The translations under genes and the position numbers were made by a program. Below, piece after piece: positions 46,498 through 55,898 of a DNA stretch of 64,000 bases. Every line of letters begins with the position of its first letter. Positions within the stretch are counted from its first letter, which is position 1. The notes below the pieces were generated by a model. The model was not told the DNA's origin, did no database searches, and saw only the letters and a program-made list of their open reading frames with translations. The stretch comes from Allopusillimonas ginsengisoli (GTDB lineage: Bacteria > Pseudomonadota > Gammaproteobacteria > Burkholderiales > Burkholderiaceae_B), in contig NZ_SDQE01000001.1 in NCBI RefSeq assembly GCF_004153455.1, forward strand, positions 372,001 to 436,000. Direction: 5' to 3'.

Positions 46498-47412
46498 ATG
46501 CAGCCCTCATTGCTTGAAGAGCTTACCCCCGTTCCCAATCCCTACCCCATTCAATCGGAACTGAGTTATCCCGACATCTGGACACTCTGTACGCAGGCGA
46601 GGGATCTGGCCTGGGACCCTCGCTCGATTGATTATCAAGACATAGAGAACGCCGACCTGCCCGCCGATGTCAGGGACGCTGGCGCCGAGTGGTGGAGCCT
46701 GCGCGCCTGGATGGAACACGGCGCCATTCCCTATGGGGCGGAGCGGCTTCGCGATGCCATCTACAGTCATCTGCCGTTTGAAATCAAGCAGCATGTTGTG
46801 AACTTTATCGCCGAAGAGTTGCGGCACCACGAGGCCTCGTTCCACATCGCCCAGGCGCTGGGCGGCTACCAACCCTCACCCCGCGCGGACTATTTTCAAT
46901 CAATCATTCCTCAGTTTCATAATGAAAATGAGGAAAAGACCATGTCTTTCTTTGGCGGCATGGCCGTCAACACACTGTTCGAACAGTTGTCCGGCGAGCT
47001 GCTGCAGGCACGCTATGAGAATGCGCAGTTTGACTCAATCAAACTAGCCTGCAAGCTGATTCTGCGCGACGAAGCGCGTCATATTCAATTCGGCCGCGTC
47101 ATCATGCGCCACTTCTTCGGCGAGCTGTCCTCTGCCGAGAAATTGCTTCTTGGGCAGCAGTTCGCCAAGAAACTCAAAGGCAGCCTGCTCAATGGCGTGT
47201 ATGCCGTCGTCAACCTTCCTGAAGATGAACGACGGCGAGCCGGACGCAATCGTGCACTCGCAGCGCAACATGGTCTTGGGGCCACGCATCCCGATGATGA
47301 AATCGATGTCATCAAACGCGCGCTGGATGAAATCCGCGAAGACGTGAGCAAGTACGGCATAGAAATCCCACACATTGCCGAGGTCGATGATAAACAGCCC
47401 ATCGTTCTGTAA
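46498..47412 (+). CDS. ferritin-like diiron protein, probable oxygenase
   Basis: A 304-residue helical protein with two E-x2-H motifs, Glu107-x2-His110 (AEELRHHEASFH) and Glu192-x2-His195 (RDEARHIQFGR), plus intervening Glu162/167 (FEQLSGELLQ). This is the diiron-carboxylate pattern of ferritin-like oxygenases; AurF-type N-oxygenases and MiaE-like hydroxylases are relatives by fold. The exact family is not certain. There is no signal peptide. GAGGAG precedes the ATG. It is first gene of an operon with a Bug receptor, gamma-glutamyltransferase and Rid protein, so it probably oxidises an imported small molecule. Confidence 0.65.
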   Translation: MQPSLLEELTPVPNPYPIQSELSYPDIWTLCTQARDLAWDPRSIDYQDIENADLPADVRDAGAEWWSLRAWMEHGAIPYGAERLRDAIYSHLPFEIKQHVVNFIAEELRHHEASFHIAQALGGYQPSPRADYFQSIIPQFHNENEEKTMSFFGGMAVNTLFEQLSGELLQARYENAQFDSIKLACKLILRDEARHIQFGRVIMRHFFGELSSAEKLLLGQQFAKKLKGSLLNGVYAVVNLPEDERRRAGRNRALAAQHGLGATHPDDEIDVIKRALDEIREDVSKYGIEIPHIAEVDDKQPIVL

Positions 47413-47523
47413 GCAACTGAGGTCAGTGTTCGGCCAGTACGACTGAACATCTCATTCCTTCCCAAATAGCGTGACTGCTTTCCCGCCCTCGAAACGGTAA
47501 AGCGGTCAACGAGGAGCATCCTC

Positions 47524-48507
47524 ATGATGTGGATTCAAAGCTGCTTGCGCGCCGTTTTTGCTGTACTGGCATTGGGTATCGTGCACACGCCCGCGACCGC
47601 GGCGAACTACCCCTCTCATCCGGTGCGGATGGTCGTACCGTATCCGCCCGGCGGCTCGGCTGACATACTGGCCCGCCTGATCGGAGAAAAACTGCAGGGC
47701 CAACTGAAACAAACAATCGTGGTGGAAAACCGGCCTGGCGGGGGCGCTATTGTCGGCGCACGAAGCATCGTCAACGCCCAGGCGGATGGATATACCCTTC
47801 TGCTTGGCACGGTCAGTTCGCACGCCATGACACCGGCGGTCAATACAAGGGCTGGCTATGATCCTGTTGCCGATTTCACCGCCATTGCCCGCATCGCCTC
47901 CATGCCTTTTGTGCTGTTGGTGCGGCCTGGCCTCAATGTAAAGTCGATGAAGGAACTGATCGCGCTAGCGGAGAAGGAGCCCGATGCATTAACGTACGGC
48001 TCCGCCGGCGTGGGCACCTCCAATCACATGGCAGGCGCTCTTTTCAACAGCCGTGCCAATACGCAAATGGTGCATGTACCTTATCGCGGCAGCGCGCCTG
48101 CCATGAATGCTTTACTTGCGGGCGAAGTCGATATGATGTTTGATCTGGTGTTGACTGCTGCCCCCCACATCAAGGCCGGAACGGTCATCGCTCTGGGAAC
48201 AACAGATAGCAAACGCAGCCAATTCTTTCCCGAACTTCCAACCCTGGCAGAACAAGGGCTGGAAGACTACCAGGTTACGGCATGGTTTGGTCTGTTCGGT
48301 CCCGCTGATTTGCCCGACGCCATTTCAGACAGATTGAACAGCGAAATCAACACCACGCTGTCACTTCCCGAAATACAGAATCGCCTGCAGCAACTGGGGG
48401 TAGAGCCTGAGATGGACAGTACAGAGGCTTTCCGCGAGTTCGTGAAGGCGGAGTCGGCCAAATGGAAAGCAGCAGTGGACGAAAGCGATATCGCTGTGGA
48501 GAACTGA
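47524..48507 (+). CDS. Bug/TctC-family periplasmic solute receptor
   Basis: A 327-residue receptor with a signal peptide to about residue 26 (HTPATAA). The family motifs NYPSHPVRMVVPYPPGGSADILAR, VVENRPGGGAIVGARSIVNAQADGYTLL and MVHVPYRGSAPAMNALLAGEVD are clear. AGGAG precedes ATGATG. It lies between the diiron protein and gamma-glutamyltransferase genes (3-bp gap to the latter). No TctAB permease is in the window. Confidence 0.92.
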   Translation: MMWIQSCLRAVFAVLALGIVHTPATAANYPSHPVRMVVPYPPGGSADILARLIGEKLQGQLKQTIVVENRPGGGAIVGARSIVNAQADGYTLLLGTVSSHAMTPAVNTRAGYDPVADFTAIARIASMPFVLLVRPGLNVKSMKELIALAEKEPDALTYGSAGVGTSNHMAGALFNSRANTQMVHVPYRGSAPAMNALLAGEVDMMFDLVLTAAPHIKAGTVIALGTTDSKRSQFFPELPTLAEQGLEDYQVTAWFGLFGPADLPDAISDRLNSEINTTLSLPEIQNRLQQLGVEPEMDSTEAFREFVKAESAKWKAAVDESDIAVEN

Positions 48508-48510
48508 ACG

Positions 48511-50109
48511 ATGTTCGAGACTGGAGATCCGCAGTTCCCCTACGCCTCCACGCTCAGGCCCGTCATCGGCAAAAACATGGTGATCGCCTCGCAGCCCCTT
48601 GCCGCTCAGGCGGGCTTGCAAATGCTTGAATACGGCGGCAATGCCGTGGACGCGGCAGTCGCCGCAGCCGCCGTCATCGCGGTGGTGGAACCCACCAACA
48701 ATGGTGTGGGGGGCGATGCCTTCGCTACCATATGGGATGGGCAATCACTGCAAGGCTTAAATGGCACCGGCCGTGCACCGCGTTCCGCGAGCCTTGAGCA
48801 AATGGTGCAAAAGTACGATGGCTGCATGCCCGAAAGAGGATGGGACAGCGTTACCGTTCCCGGATCCGTATCGGCATGGAGCGCATTGTCGGAACGCTAT
48901 GGCACGCTTCCCTTTGAGCAGCTCATGGCGCCGGCCATTCGCTATGCTGCCGACGGGTTTTTCGTCTCGCCTGGCGTTGCGCGCAAATGGATGGAGCAAA
49001 CCAATGATCTCAAGGATCAGCCTAACTTCAGCGCTGCTTTTTTACCCGGAGGACAGGCGCCCAGCTTCGGTCAGCGCTTTGTGCAGACCGAACTGGCCGA
49101 CACCCTGGATCGCATCGCGCGCAGCAAAGGCCGGGACTTCTACACGGGCATCACCGCGGAACGTATCGCGGCGTTTGCAGCCCAATGCGACGCTAATCTG
49201 ACCTTTTCCGATCTCGCGTCGCACCGTGCAGTATGGACCGAACTATTAAGTACACGCTATAGATCCGCGACGGTCTTTGAGATGCCTCCCAACGGCCAGG
49301 GTCTCATTGCACTGTACGCGCTGGCTGTTCTTGAGCACCTGGAACTGGAACGCTATCAACCGGATTCCTTCCAGGCACTTCATCTGCAAATCGAAGCCAT
49401 CAAACTCGCCTGCGCGCATGTACAGGGCTACCTGGGCGATCCAGAACAAATGCAGGTAAGCCATGCACAACTCATGAATCCCGCGCGAATCGCCCTGGCT
49501 GCCTCAATGATAGACAGCAAGCGCGCACAGGATTTCCAGCATAGCCTTCCGGCACTGGCTGGCACGGTGTATCTGGCGGCTGGCGATGCCTCAGGCATGA
49601 TGGTTTCTCTTATTCAATCCAACTATATGGGGTTTGGTTCCGGCGTGGTGGTGCCAGGCACAGGCATAGCGCTGCAGAATCGCGGGGCTGGGTTCCTGCT
49701 GGACAAAGCGTCACCGGCGCGCCTGGGGCCAGGCTACAGGCCTTTCCATACTATTCTGCCCGGTTTTCTTCAGCACGATGGACACGCGCAGGTCGCATTC
49801 GGTGCGACAGGTGGCGCCTTTCAGCCACAAGGTCATGTCCAGTTGGTTGTGCGTCTGATGACGTTTGGCCAGAATCCCCAGGCAATCGTCGACGCCCCCC
49901 GTTTCAAAATCGCGAGCGGCTTGAAGGTTACGCTGGAACCTGGATTCTCCCACACCTGCGTAGAAGGCTTGAGGTCGCTGGGGCATCACATTACAGAACA
50001 GGATACGAGCACATGGGACTTTGGCGGCATGCAGATACTGCAGCGGCGAGACGGCTATTACATGGGCGCGAGGGATTCTCGCCGAGACAGTCACGTCGCC
50101 GTATCCTGA
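48511..50109 (+). CDS. gamma-glutamyltransferase family Ntn hydrolase, cytoplasmic type
   Basis: A 532-residue autoprocessing enzyme. Thr352 in LAGTVYLAAGDASG is the expected nucleophile exposed by self-cleavage, and MGFGSGVVVPGTGIALQNRG is the conserved glycine-rich C-terminal motif. The N-terminus starts directly with the fold (MVIASQPLAAQAGLQMLEYGG) and has no signal peptide, unlike periplasmic glutathione-cleaving GGT, so it resembles YwrD-like cytoplasmic members. The context suggests it hydrolyses an imported gamma-glutamyl or other amide compound. Confidence 0.88.
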   Translation: MFETGDPQFPYASTLRPVIGKNMVIASQPLAAQAGLQMLEYGGNAVDAAVAAAAVIAVVEPTNNGVGGDAFATIWDGQSLQGLNGTGRAPRSASLEQMVQKYDGCMPERGWDSVTVPGSVSAWSALSERYGTLPFEQLMAPAIRYAADGFFVSPGVARKWMEQTNDLKDQPNFSAAFLPGGQAPSFGQRFVQTELADTLDRIARSKGRDFYTGITAERIAAFAAQCDANLTFSDLASHRAVWTELLSTRYRSATVFEMPPNGQGLIALYALAVLEHLELERYQPDSFQALHLQIEAIKLACAHVQGYLGDPEQMQVSHAQLMNPARIALAASMIDSKRAQDFQHSLPALAGTVYLAAGDASGMMVSLIQSNYMGFGSGVVVPGTGIALQNRGAGFLLDKASPARLGPGYRPFHTILPGFLQHDGHAQVAFGATGGAFQPQGHVQLVVRLMTFGQNPQAIVDAPRFKIASGLKVTLEPGFSHTCVEGLRSLGHHITEQDTSTWDFGGMQILQRRDGYYMGARDSRRDSHVAVS

Positions 50110-50141
50110 TTTTCTCGGAAACGTCTTAAAGGAGTAGACGC

Positions 50142-50564
50142 ATGGCGAGCAATATCGCAATAAACCCGAAGAGTATGGCTTCTCCGTTGGGGCACTACAG
50201 TCAAGCTGTCCGTACTGAAGGGCACGGTTGTTGGCTACACATCTCCGGCCAGGTCGGCATTCAGCCCGATGGAGCGCTCGCCCAAGGGGTGGCCGGCCAA
50301 ACTGAAGCCGTGTGGAAAAATATCACGACGTTATTGCATGAAGCCGGCATGGGCATTGCGGACCTCTGCAAGGTCGTCACCTACGTCACAGATCCAGCTG
50401 CACTGAAGCCCGTCAGTGAAATCAGAGCGGTGTATTTGGAAAACCACCGTCCTGCGTCGACCGTTCTGGTTGTTCAGGCCCTCGCGCGGCCTGACTGGTT
50501 GATCGAAGTCGAGGCAATCGCCTTTCGGGGAGATGCAACAGTCCCTGCGCTTTCCCGCAGCTAG
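50142..50564 (+). CDS. Rid-family (YjgF/YER057c) protein lacking the catalytic Arg
   Basis: A 140-residue small trimer-forming protein. The fold signature ISGQVGIQPDGAL and the C-terminal LIEVEAIAF are present. RidA deaminases have PARSxV with the enamine-deaminating Arg105; here the segment reads RPASTVLVV, so that Arg is missing, as in Rid4-7 subfamilies. A deaminase role is therefore doubtful. AAAGGAG precedes the ATG. It is last gene of the diiron/GGT operon. Confidence 0.85.
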   Translation: MASNIAINPKSMASPLGHYSQAVRTEGHGCWLHISGQVGIQPDGALAQGVAGQTEAVWKNITTLLHEAGMGIADLCKVVTYVTDPAALKPVSEIRAVYLENHRPASTVLVVQALARPDWLIEVEAIAFRGDATVPALSRS

Positions 50565-50619
50565 TGTGCAAGTTGCGCCCCTATCGTCTCCACGAAGTCA
50601 CTCGGGAACAAACAGCTTA

Positions 50620-52116
50620 TCAATGCTTAGACTTGGCACGGCTCTTCAGGCGTAACCGGCGGCAGCCGACCACGACCCCCGTAATGCTCAGCATGAGTCC
50701 CCCGGCGCTCAGACACAGCAGTACCGCATCCCAAAGCGGCCGCCGGTTCAGCAAAGGCAACCAGTCCCAGCTATGCAGCATCTGGAACAGCCACCGGCGC
50801 AGACGGCCATGACGATCTGTATGTCCCAGAATCTCTGCCGTAGCTGCGTCCACATGCACCCAAGTCTTTTGATCATCGCCGAACTGAGCCCGAATGACAG
50901 GCAGCGGCCGATTATGCCCGCCCGTCATGGTGTGCGGTGCGCGGTCATAGTAGTAGAAGTCGTATTGCTGCAGCACCTCTGTACGCAACAGCGGCGCATC
51001 AAACAGACCGGCGGCGGCGCGAGCGATCTCAGCCTGTTCGAAACGGACCTCCTCGCCATTGAGGGCATCGGCCATGCGCGTGTACCCGGCGGCGTTGCGA
51101 ATCATGACCACACTACGGCCGAGCCTTGTGCTCCAGCGCAATTCGCGTACGTTCGTTGCATCGCTCAAAAACAGTGCCGGGGCAGCGGTCAGCCGCTGCA
51201 CAGAAAGCGGCGGCCCGTGCATTGCGGCGACGTTCGGAGCAGGCCCGGTCGAGCGCAGAAATCCCCACGGCACCATGGACATGAGTCCACTGAACAGCCA
51301 CATCAACGTGATGGCTGCGAACAGCAAGCCGAACTTGTGATGCCAGCGCATCATTCGGCCAGGATAAGGCGAGCGCGACCCGCTGCGGTAGGGCCGCGCA
51401 AAGCGCCATCGCAATAGCCCAACGATCGCGCCGGTGATAGTCAACGCCAGACCTCCTATCGACAGCCAGTTCACGATGTTGGCCCATTGGTGATCCAGGA
51501 AAGTGCCGCGAAAGGGATACAGCCAGTGTATCCAGGCACCCACATAGTTCCAGCCTCGTTCCTGCTGCGACGCATCCCGAACTACCTCCCCGGTTGTACT
51601 GGAGATGTACAGTCTCGTCCCTGCGGCGTCGTCAAGCATAATGCGATGCAAGGGCCGGTGACGGTCAAGCGCGCGCGAATGCGTGAAGGCATCCTCATCG
51701 ACAACGCCCTCATCGCTCAGCTCGATCTGTGAACCCGCATAGGCCTGCGCGCTGCGCAGCGCGATTACGTTGCTCGTGCTGGCGATGCGTTCGCCGCGCT
51801 GCGCGTCGACCACGACCCGGCTGCCGTCCGCGAAGACAGCCTGATAGACGGGCGCACCCGCGCGTGCCGCGCTTAGCGTCAGTTCACGCAATGACCCGTC
51901 CATGCCTATGCGACTCAACGCCTGGGCGGGGCTGAGCAGTGACGCTGTCGAGGAAAGTGACGGCAACCGCTCAAGCCGTTCCTGGTCTGTAAGCTTTGGG
52001 TAGCCGACATACATCATCACGACACCCGAGAGGAACCACATCGCCAGGAAAATACAAAGCACAATCCCCGTCCAGCGATGCGTCAGGTAAAGCCAACGTT
52101 TGCCATTGAACGCCAT
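50620..52116 (-). CDS. PepSY-associated transmembrane protein
   Basis: A 498-residue inner-membrane protein with four main membrane segments (about 10-35, 200-225, 258-282 and 455-480) and PepSY domains in the large periplasmic loops. The family includes FoxB/PiuB-like proteins that help strip or reduce metal from complexes brought in by TonB receptors. The N-terminal RWLYLTHRWTGIVLCIFLAMWFLSGVVMMY is typical, with His residues that may bind heme. It is last gene of the propeller-HiPIP-receptor operon, 10 bases after the receptor gene. Confidence 0.88.
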   Translation of the reverse strand: MAFNGKRWLYLTHRWTGIVLCIFLAMWFLSGVVMMYVGYPKLTDQERLERLPSLSSTASLLSPAQALSRIGMDGSLRELTLSAARAGAPVYQAVFADGSRVVVDAQRGERIASTSNVIALRSAQAYAGSQIELSDEGVVDEDAFTHSRALDRHRPLHRIMLDDAAGTRLYISSTTGEVVRDASQQERGWNYVGAWIHWLYPFRGTFLDHQWANIVNWLSIGGLALTITGAIVGLLRWRFARPYRSGSRSPYPGRMMRWHHKFGLLFAAITLMWLFSGLMSMVPWGFLRSTGPAPNVAAMHGPPLSVQRLTAAPALFLSDATNVRELRWSTRLGRSVVMIRNAAGYTRMADALNGEEVRFEQAEIARAAAGLFDAPLLRTEVLQQYDFYYYDRAPHTMTGGHNRPLPVIRAQFGDDQKTWVHVDAATAEILGHTDRHGRLRRWLFQMLHSWDWLPLLNRRPLWDAVLLCLSAGGLMLSITGVVVGCRRLRLKSRAKSKH

Positions 52117-52126
52117 TATCAGGTAC

Positions 52127-54310
52127 TCAGAATTGAATTTGCAGCGCCAGATCTACCGTTCTGGGCGCCCCCAGATACGCCTGCCCCGTATTGATGTTGG
52201 CGGCGTACACCTTGTCGGTGAGGTTGCGCACGCGTCCGACCAGGCGCAAGCGCGGATCGATCTGCCAGGCCAGCGCCAGATCCACCAGGGTATAGCTGGG
52301 CCAGTAAACTGTGTTGGCCGCGTCGGCAAACACCCGCCCCACATGGCGCAGGCCGACGCTACCCTGCACCTCTGGCGTAAAGGCGTACGACGCCCAAAGA
52401 TTGCCCACGACCGAAGGCGTGTTGGACGGAGTTTTGCCTGCCAGGGATACGCCTCCCTGAACAAAGTCGTCGTACTGCGCGTCAACATAGGATAGGTTGC
52501 CTTGCAAGGAGAACCATGGCGTGGGCTGTAGGCCGATGCCCAGCGCTACGCCACGCGATGACTGCTCACCCACCTGCACGGTCAGGGCACTATTGTTTGG
52601 ATCTTGCGTGGCAATATTTTTGCGCTTGATGTGATAGAACGCCAGGGTCGCATTACCCTTGCCTTCCCAGAAATCCAGCTTGGCACCGATCTCCGCCTGG
52701 CTGCCGGACGTGAGCTCGCTGTTGTTGCGCACATCAGAGAAGTTTGCCGTGGACAGGATGCCCGACGGAGGATCGGCCGCGGTCGCGTATTGCACATAGG
52801 CGTTCAAGTCGGGCGTTACGTTCCACAACAGTGCAACGCGACCCGTAGTGGGAGCGTAGTCGCGCCGATACGAGGCGGGGTTGGCGGTGGTCACCTCGCG
52901 GCGATTGGTCAGGTCCAGGCGAATCCGCTCGTGCCGCAAGGCCGTCACCAACTGCACATCAGGAACAAGAAATGTGCGATTTTCCAGATACAGCGCTGTC
53001 GTAGTGACCTTGTTGTCGCGATCCGGCTGATAGCCCCGTGTCATGCCAGGGATATCATAAAAATACTCCGTATCGAAATCATAAGGATCGACCGTGCTTA
53101 TTTCCGAAGACAGGCTGGTCGGAAACCGTGTTTGCTTGTTGATACTGAAGTCGGCGCCAAAGGACCAATCGCTGCGCCGGCCCAAGAACGACCCGCTGTA
53201 CTGGCCTTCAATGCGATTGCCGTACAAGCGCTGATCATGTCGCTGCAATAGTGCGTCAGACCGTATCACCGCGGAGTTGTCTTGAGTGTATCGGTAGGTT
53301 TCAACGTTGCGATAATCGCGTCGCGCATTGTAAAGATAGAAGGTGTTGCTGAGCTGCAGCGCATCAGATGCCTGCCATTCAGTAATGGAGCGCAGCCAAT
53401 GTACGCGCTGACCGTAGTAGCCGTCTTCGCTGTTGTAATTCTTGAATCGAACGCCATCGTCGATGCGTGCGCGCCCCGCAACAGGGTTGAGCAGCGGCGT
53501 ACCCCAATAGGGGCGTTTCACATCCTCTTGCTGATATTCATAGGCAAGTGTGTGGCGCACGCCGCCACCCAGATCGGAGAGCAGTGAGGTGGCCAGCTGT
53601 GTGGCGCGTGAATCGGTGCCATCCACCCAGCTGTCCGCATCGCGATGATTCACATCGATCCGAAAATAATGATTGTTGCCACCCGTTCCGTCGCCCCATA
53701 CGTGACGGTTCAAGCCCACCGACGCTTCGCGCAAGCCATAGCTGCCCAGGCGCAACCGCCCCTCGGTGAAATCGCCGCGTTCCGCAAGCTTGGTCACGTA
53801 ATTGATGGTGCCACCTACGGCACCCGCGCCAAACAGAAAGCTGGACGGTCCGCCAATGGCTTCGACCCGATCATAGATCCAGCTATCGACCGGCCGCGCT
53901 GCGATGGAGTACTGAACATTGATGCCGTTGAACAACTGACTGATGGAGCCGCCAGCAAAGCCACGATAGCTTACGCCAACGCTGCCCGGCGCGTCGTGTG
54001 CTGTCACACCGGGAATCGAGCGCAATATCTCCTGGGTATTCTGGGCGCCGCGCTCTTCAATGGTGCTGCGGTCGATGACCGTCACCGTGGCCGGTGTCTC
54101 GCGTGCGCTCAAGCCGAGGCGGCTGCCCGTGGCAATGGGTGTATCGAGATCAATAAGCCCGTCCGCAGTCAGCGGCGCGCGCCCGGTCACCACTGTAGGC
54201 GCGAGCTCGCTCACAGCGTCCTCTTGTGCGCCCGCCGGGGCGTGGAAGGTCGCCGCGGCCACCACGCAGACGGCGCCGCAGAACACCTCTGTTCTGGAAC
54301 TTGCTTTCAT
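52127..54310 (-). CDS. TonB-dependent outer-membrane receptor
   Basis: About 727 residues. The signal peptide ends HAPAGAQ (about 29), followed by a plug domain (about 60-185; RETPATVTVIDRSTIEERG, TQEILRSIPGVTAHD, GGTINYVTK) and a 22-strand barrel ending in the aromatic LALQIQF. ATG 54310 has AGGA upstream; the longer frame has no ribosome site. The ligand is not evident; the copper-type operator upstream suggests copper or a metallophore rather than iron. It is third gene of the operon, between HiPIP and PepSY genes. Confidence 0.9.
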   Translation of the reverse strand: MKASSRTEVFCGAVCVVAAATFHAPAGAQEDAVSELAPTVVTGRAPLTADGLIDLDTPIATGSRLGLSARETPATVTVIDRSTIEERGAQNTQEILRSIPGVTAHDAPGSVGVSYRGFAGGSISQLFNGINVQYSIAARPVDSWIYDRVEAIGGPSSFLFGAGAVGGTINYVTKLAERGDFTEGRLRLGSYGLREASVGLNRHVWGDGTGGNNHYFRIDVNHRDADSWVDGTDSRATQLATSLLSDLGGGVRHTLAYEYQQEDVKRPYWGTPLLNPVAGRARIDDGVRFKNYNSEDGYYGQRVHWLRSITEWQASDALQLSNTFYLYNARRDYRNVETYRYTQDNSAVIRSDALLQRHDQRLYGNRIEGQYSGSFLGRRSDWSFGADFSINKQTRFPTSLSSEISTVDPYDFDTEYFYDIPGMTRGYQPDRDNKVTTTALYLENRTFLVPDVQLVTALRHERIRLDLTNRREVTTANPASYRRDYAPTTGRVALLWNVTPDLNAYVQYATAADPPSGILSTANFSDVRNNSELTSGSQAEIGAKLDFWEGKGNATLAFYHIKRKNIATQDPNNSALTVQVGEQSSRGVALGIGLQPTPWFSLQGNLSYVDAQYDDFVQGGVSLAGKTPSNTPSVVGNLWASYAFTPEVQGSVGLRHVGRVFADAANTVYWPSYTLVDLALAWQIDPRLRLVGRVRNLTDKVYAANINTGQAYLGAPRTVDLALQIQF

Positions 54311-54369
54311 ATGCAATCCTGTTGTCATTGTTTTGCCTGAAGCGCCTGGCACACGCTGCAATCTGCCTA

Positions 54370-54681
54370 TCAGCCATTCCCCGCATACGCCAGGCACCAG
54401 CCTTTGGGACTGATATCGCCTGCCACCACCGTACAGCCACCCGCCGCATCGGCAGATTTTCCTGGAATGAAATTCGCGCAATTGGCGCAATCGGACTTTC
54501 CCTTGGGATGATCCTGGTATTGCACCGCCGATTTGCTGGCCTTGCCGGCTGCATCGTTTGCTTGCGCACGCGCCGACGCGGACCAGTACAGCAGCGGTAG
54601 CGCGGCTGTGGCGCCGGCGAGACCTGCTATCTTTTGCAGCGCTTTACGGCGGGCAGTCAAAGAAAAAGTTGTGTTCGTCAT
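54370..54681 (-). CDS. high-potential iron-sulfur protein (HiPIP), Tat-exported
   Basis: A 103-residue protein with a Tat-like signal (TARRKALQKIAGLAG). The mature part has the four cluster cysteines in HiPIP spacing: Cys65-x2-Cys68, Cys83 and Cys96 (CANCANF, GGCTVVAG, KGWCLAYA). It is a periplasmic one-electron carrier. Co-transcription with a TonB receptor and PepSY protein is unusual and suggests it gives electrons to, or takes them from, a metal-complex redox step. Confidence 0.93.
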   Translation of the reverse strand: MTNTTFSLTARRKALQKIAGLAGATAALPLLYWSASARAQANDAAGKASKSAVQYQDHPKGKSDCANCANFIPGKSADAAGGCTVVAGDISPKGWCLAYAGNG

Positions 54682-54772
54682 GGAGAGATCCTCATGTCGT
54701 CAATAAGAAGGCTTGATAGCAGCAGGGCGAGAGCCCTGCCCGTTTGGGATTCCAGGAAAGCGGCGCAGCGTC

Positions 54773-55777
54773 TTAGTCGTTGCCTTGCACAGCGAGCCAG
54801 AAAGGCAGCTTGCCTTGCGTTGGCACCTGTTTGACGACGTCCAGCGTGGTGGCGTCGATCACGGCGATCTTGTCCGTACCGGTCACGCCAACGTATATCC
54901 AGCGCCCGTCGCGGCTTGCGCGAACGCCATGCGGTCCCTGGCCTACATCGATCCGCTTGACCACCTTGAGCGTGGCAGGATCGATCACATCCACGACGTG
55001 GTCGGCAATTGCCCCAGTCACCACATAACGACCACCGGGTATGACATCGATGCCGCCATGACTCAGGCCAACGGGAATCACCGCGAGCACTTCACGCGTC
55101 TTGATGTCGACCGCCGCCACCTTGCCCACAAGGTCGCGCACCCACATTGTGCTTTCGTCGGCGGAAAGATCCAGATTGTGAGGGCCCTTGATGCCCGGCA
55201 CATCGATCTCATCAATCTTTTTCATTGCTGTCATATCCACGACTGCAACGCCTGTGCCGCCCTGCAGCGTGACATAGACGAGCTTGCTGTCGGCAGTGAA
55301 GCGTACATTGTGCGGCACCTTGCCGACAGCGATGGACTTGACCTTTTTCTGCGTATGTATATCGATGACAGCCACCGTGCCGGCGCCTGCGCTCACGGCC
55401 AGTCCCCAGCGGCCATCAGGGCTGAAGCCTACGCCTTGCGGCGTCTCTCCGACATTGAACGTGGCGAGTTTCTTTCCGCTGCTGACATCCAGCAGGTAGG
55501 CTTCCGGCAAATCCTTGGCGCTGACCAGCATACGCTGGCCATCAGGGCTGATGGCGTCGTAGTGAGCGCCAGGATATTCACCCCAGGTCTGGCCCGCCTG
55601 CACGTTTTCAACTGCGTTGCCCGTCTGCAGTGTCGCGTATACCGGTTCCGGAAATAAATCCTTCGACTCGGCCGCGTTGACACTGGCTACGCCCAGGCCC
55701 ATGGCAAGCGCACTGACGAGACAGGTCAGTGTGAAACGCAAATGATGTGTTGTCGGCGAGTGATCGCTCAAGGTCAT
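54773..55777 (-). CDS. YncE-like YVTN beta-propeller periplasmic protein
   Basis: A 334-residue protein with a signal peptide ending ASVNA (about 35). It is followed by about seven propeller blades with repeats of the type VAVIDIHTQKKVKSIAVGKVPHNV, VVDMTAMKKIDEIDVPG and AVIDATTLDVVKQVP. The biochemical role of YncE-like proteins is poorly known. ATG 55777 follows AGGAG; the longer frame reads through the promoter. It is first gene of the leftward operon, about 115 bases from its predicted promoter. Confidence 0.88.
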   Translation of the reverse strand: MTLSDHSPTTHHLRFTLTCLVSALAMGLGVASVNAAESKDLFPEPVYATLQTGNAVENVQAGQTWGEYPGAHYDAISPDGQRMLVSAKDLPEAYLLDVSSGKKLATFNVGETPQGVGFSPDGRWGLAVSAGAGTVAVIDIHTQKKVKSIAVGKVPHNVRFTADSKLVYVTLQGGTGVAVVDMTAMKKIDEIDVPGIKGPHNLDLSADESTMWVRDLVGKVAAVDIKTREVLAVIPVGLSHGGIDVIPGGRYVVTGAIADHVVDVIDPATLKVVKRIDVGQGPHGVRASRDGRWIYVGVTGTDKIAVIDATTLDVVKQVPTQGKLPFWLAVQGND

Positions 55778-55898
55778 ATCAACTCCTGTAAGAAGGTGGA
55801 AATTGAATGCCCAAGGCTTCTTTGATGTGCTGTAGGGATAAGCTGATTGACTGCGGTCAGCACAAAGCCATCGAATGGGCAAGCTTGATCCTGCCGTC

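Noticed and set aside
52127-54490. Iron-siderophore (Fur-controlled) reading of the TonB receptor operon
   Set aside because: No Fur-like box was seen upstream of the operon, while a perfect copper-type box is present at an activating distance. Iron is not excluded, only less supported.
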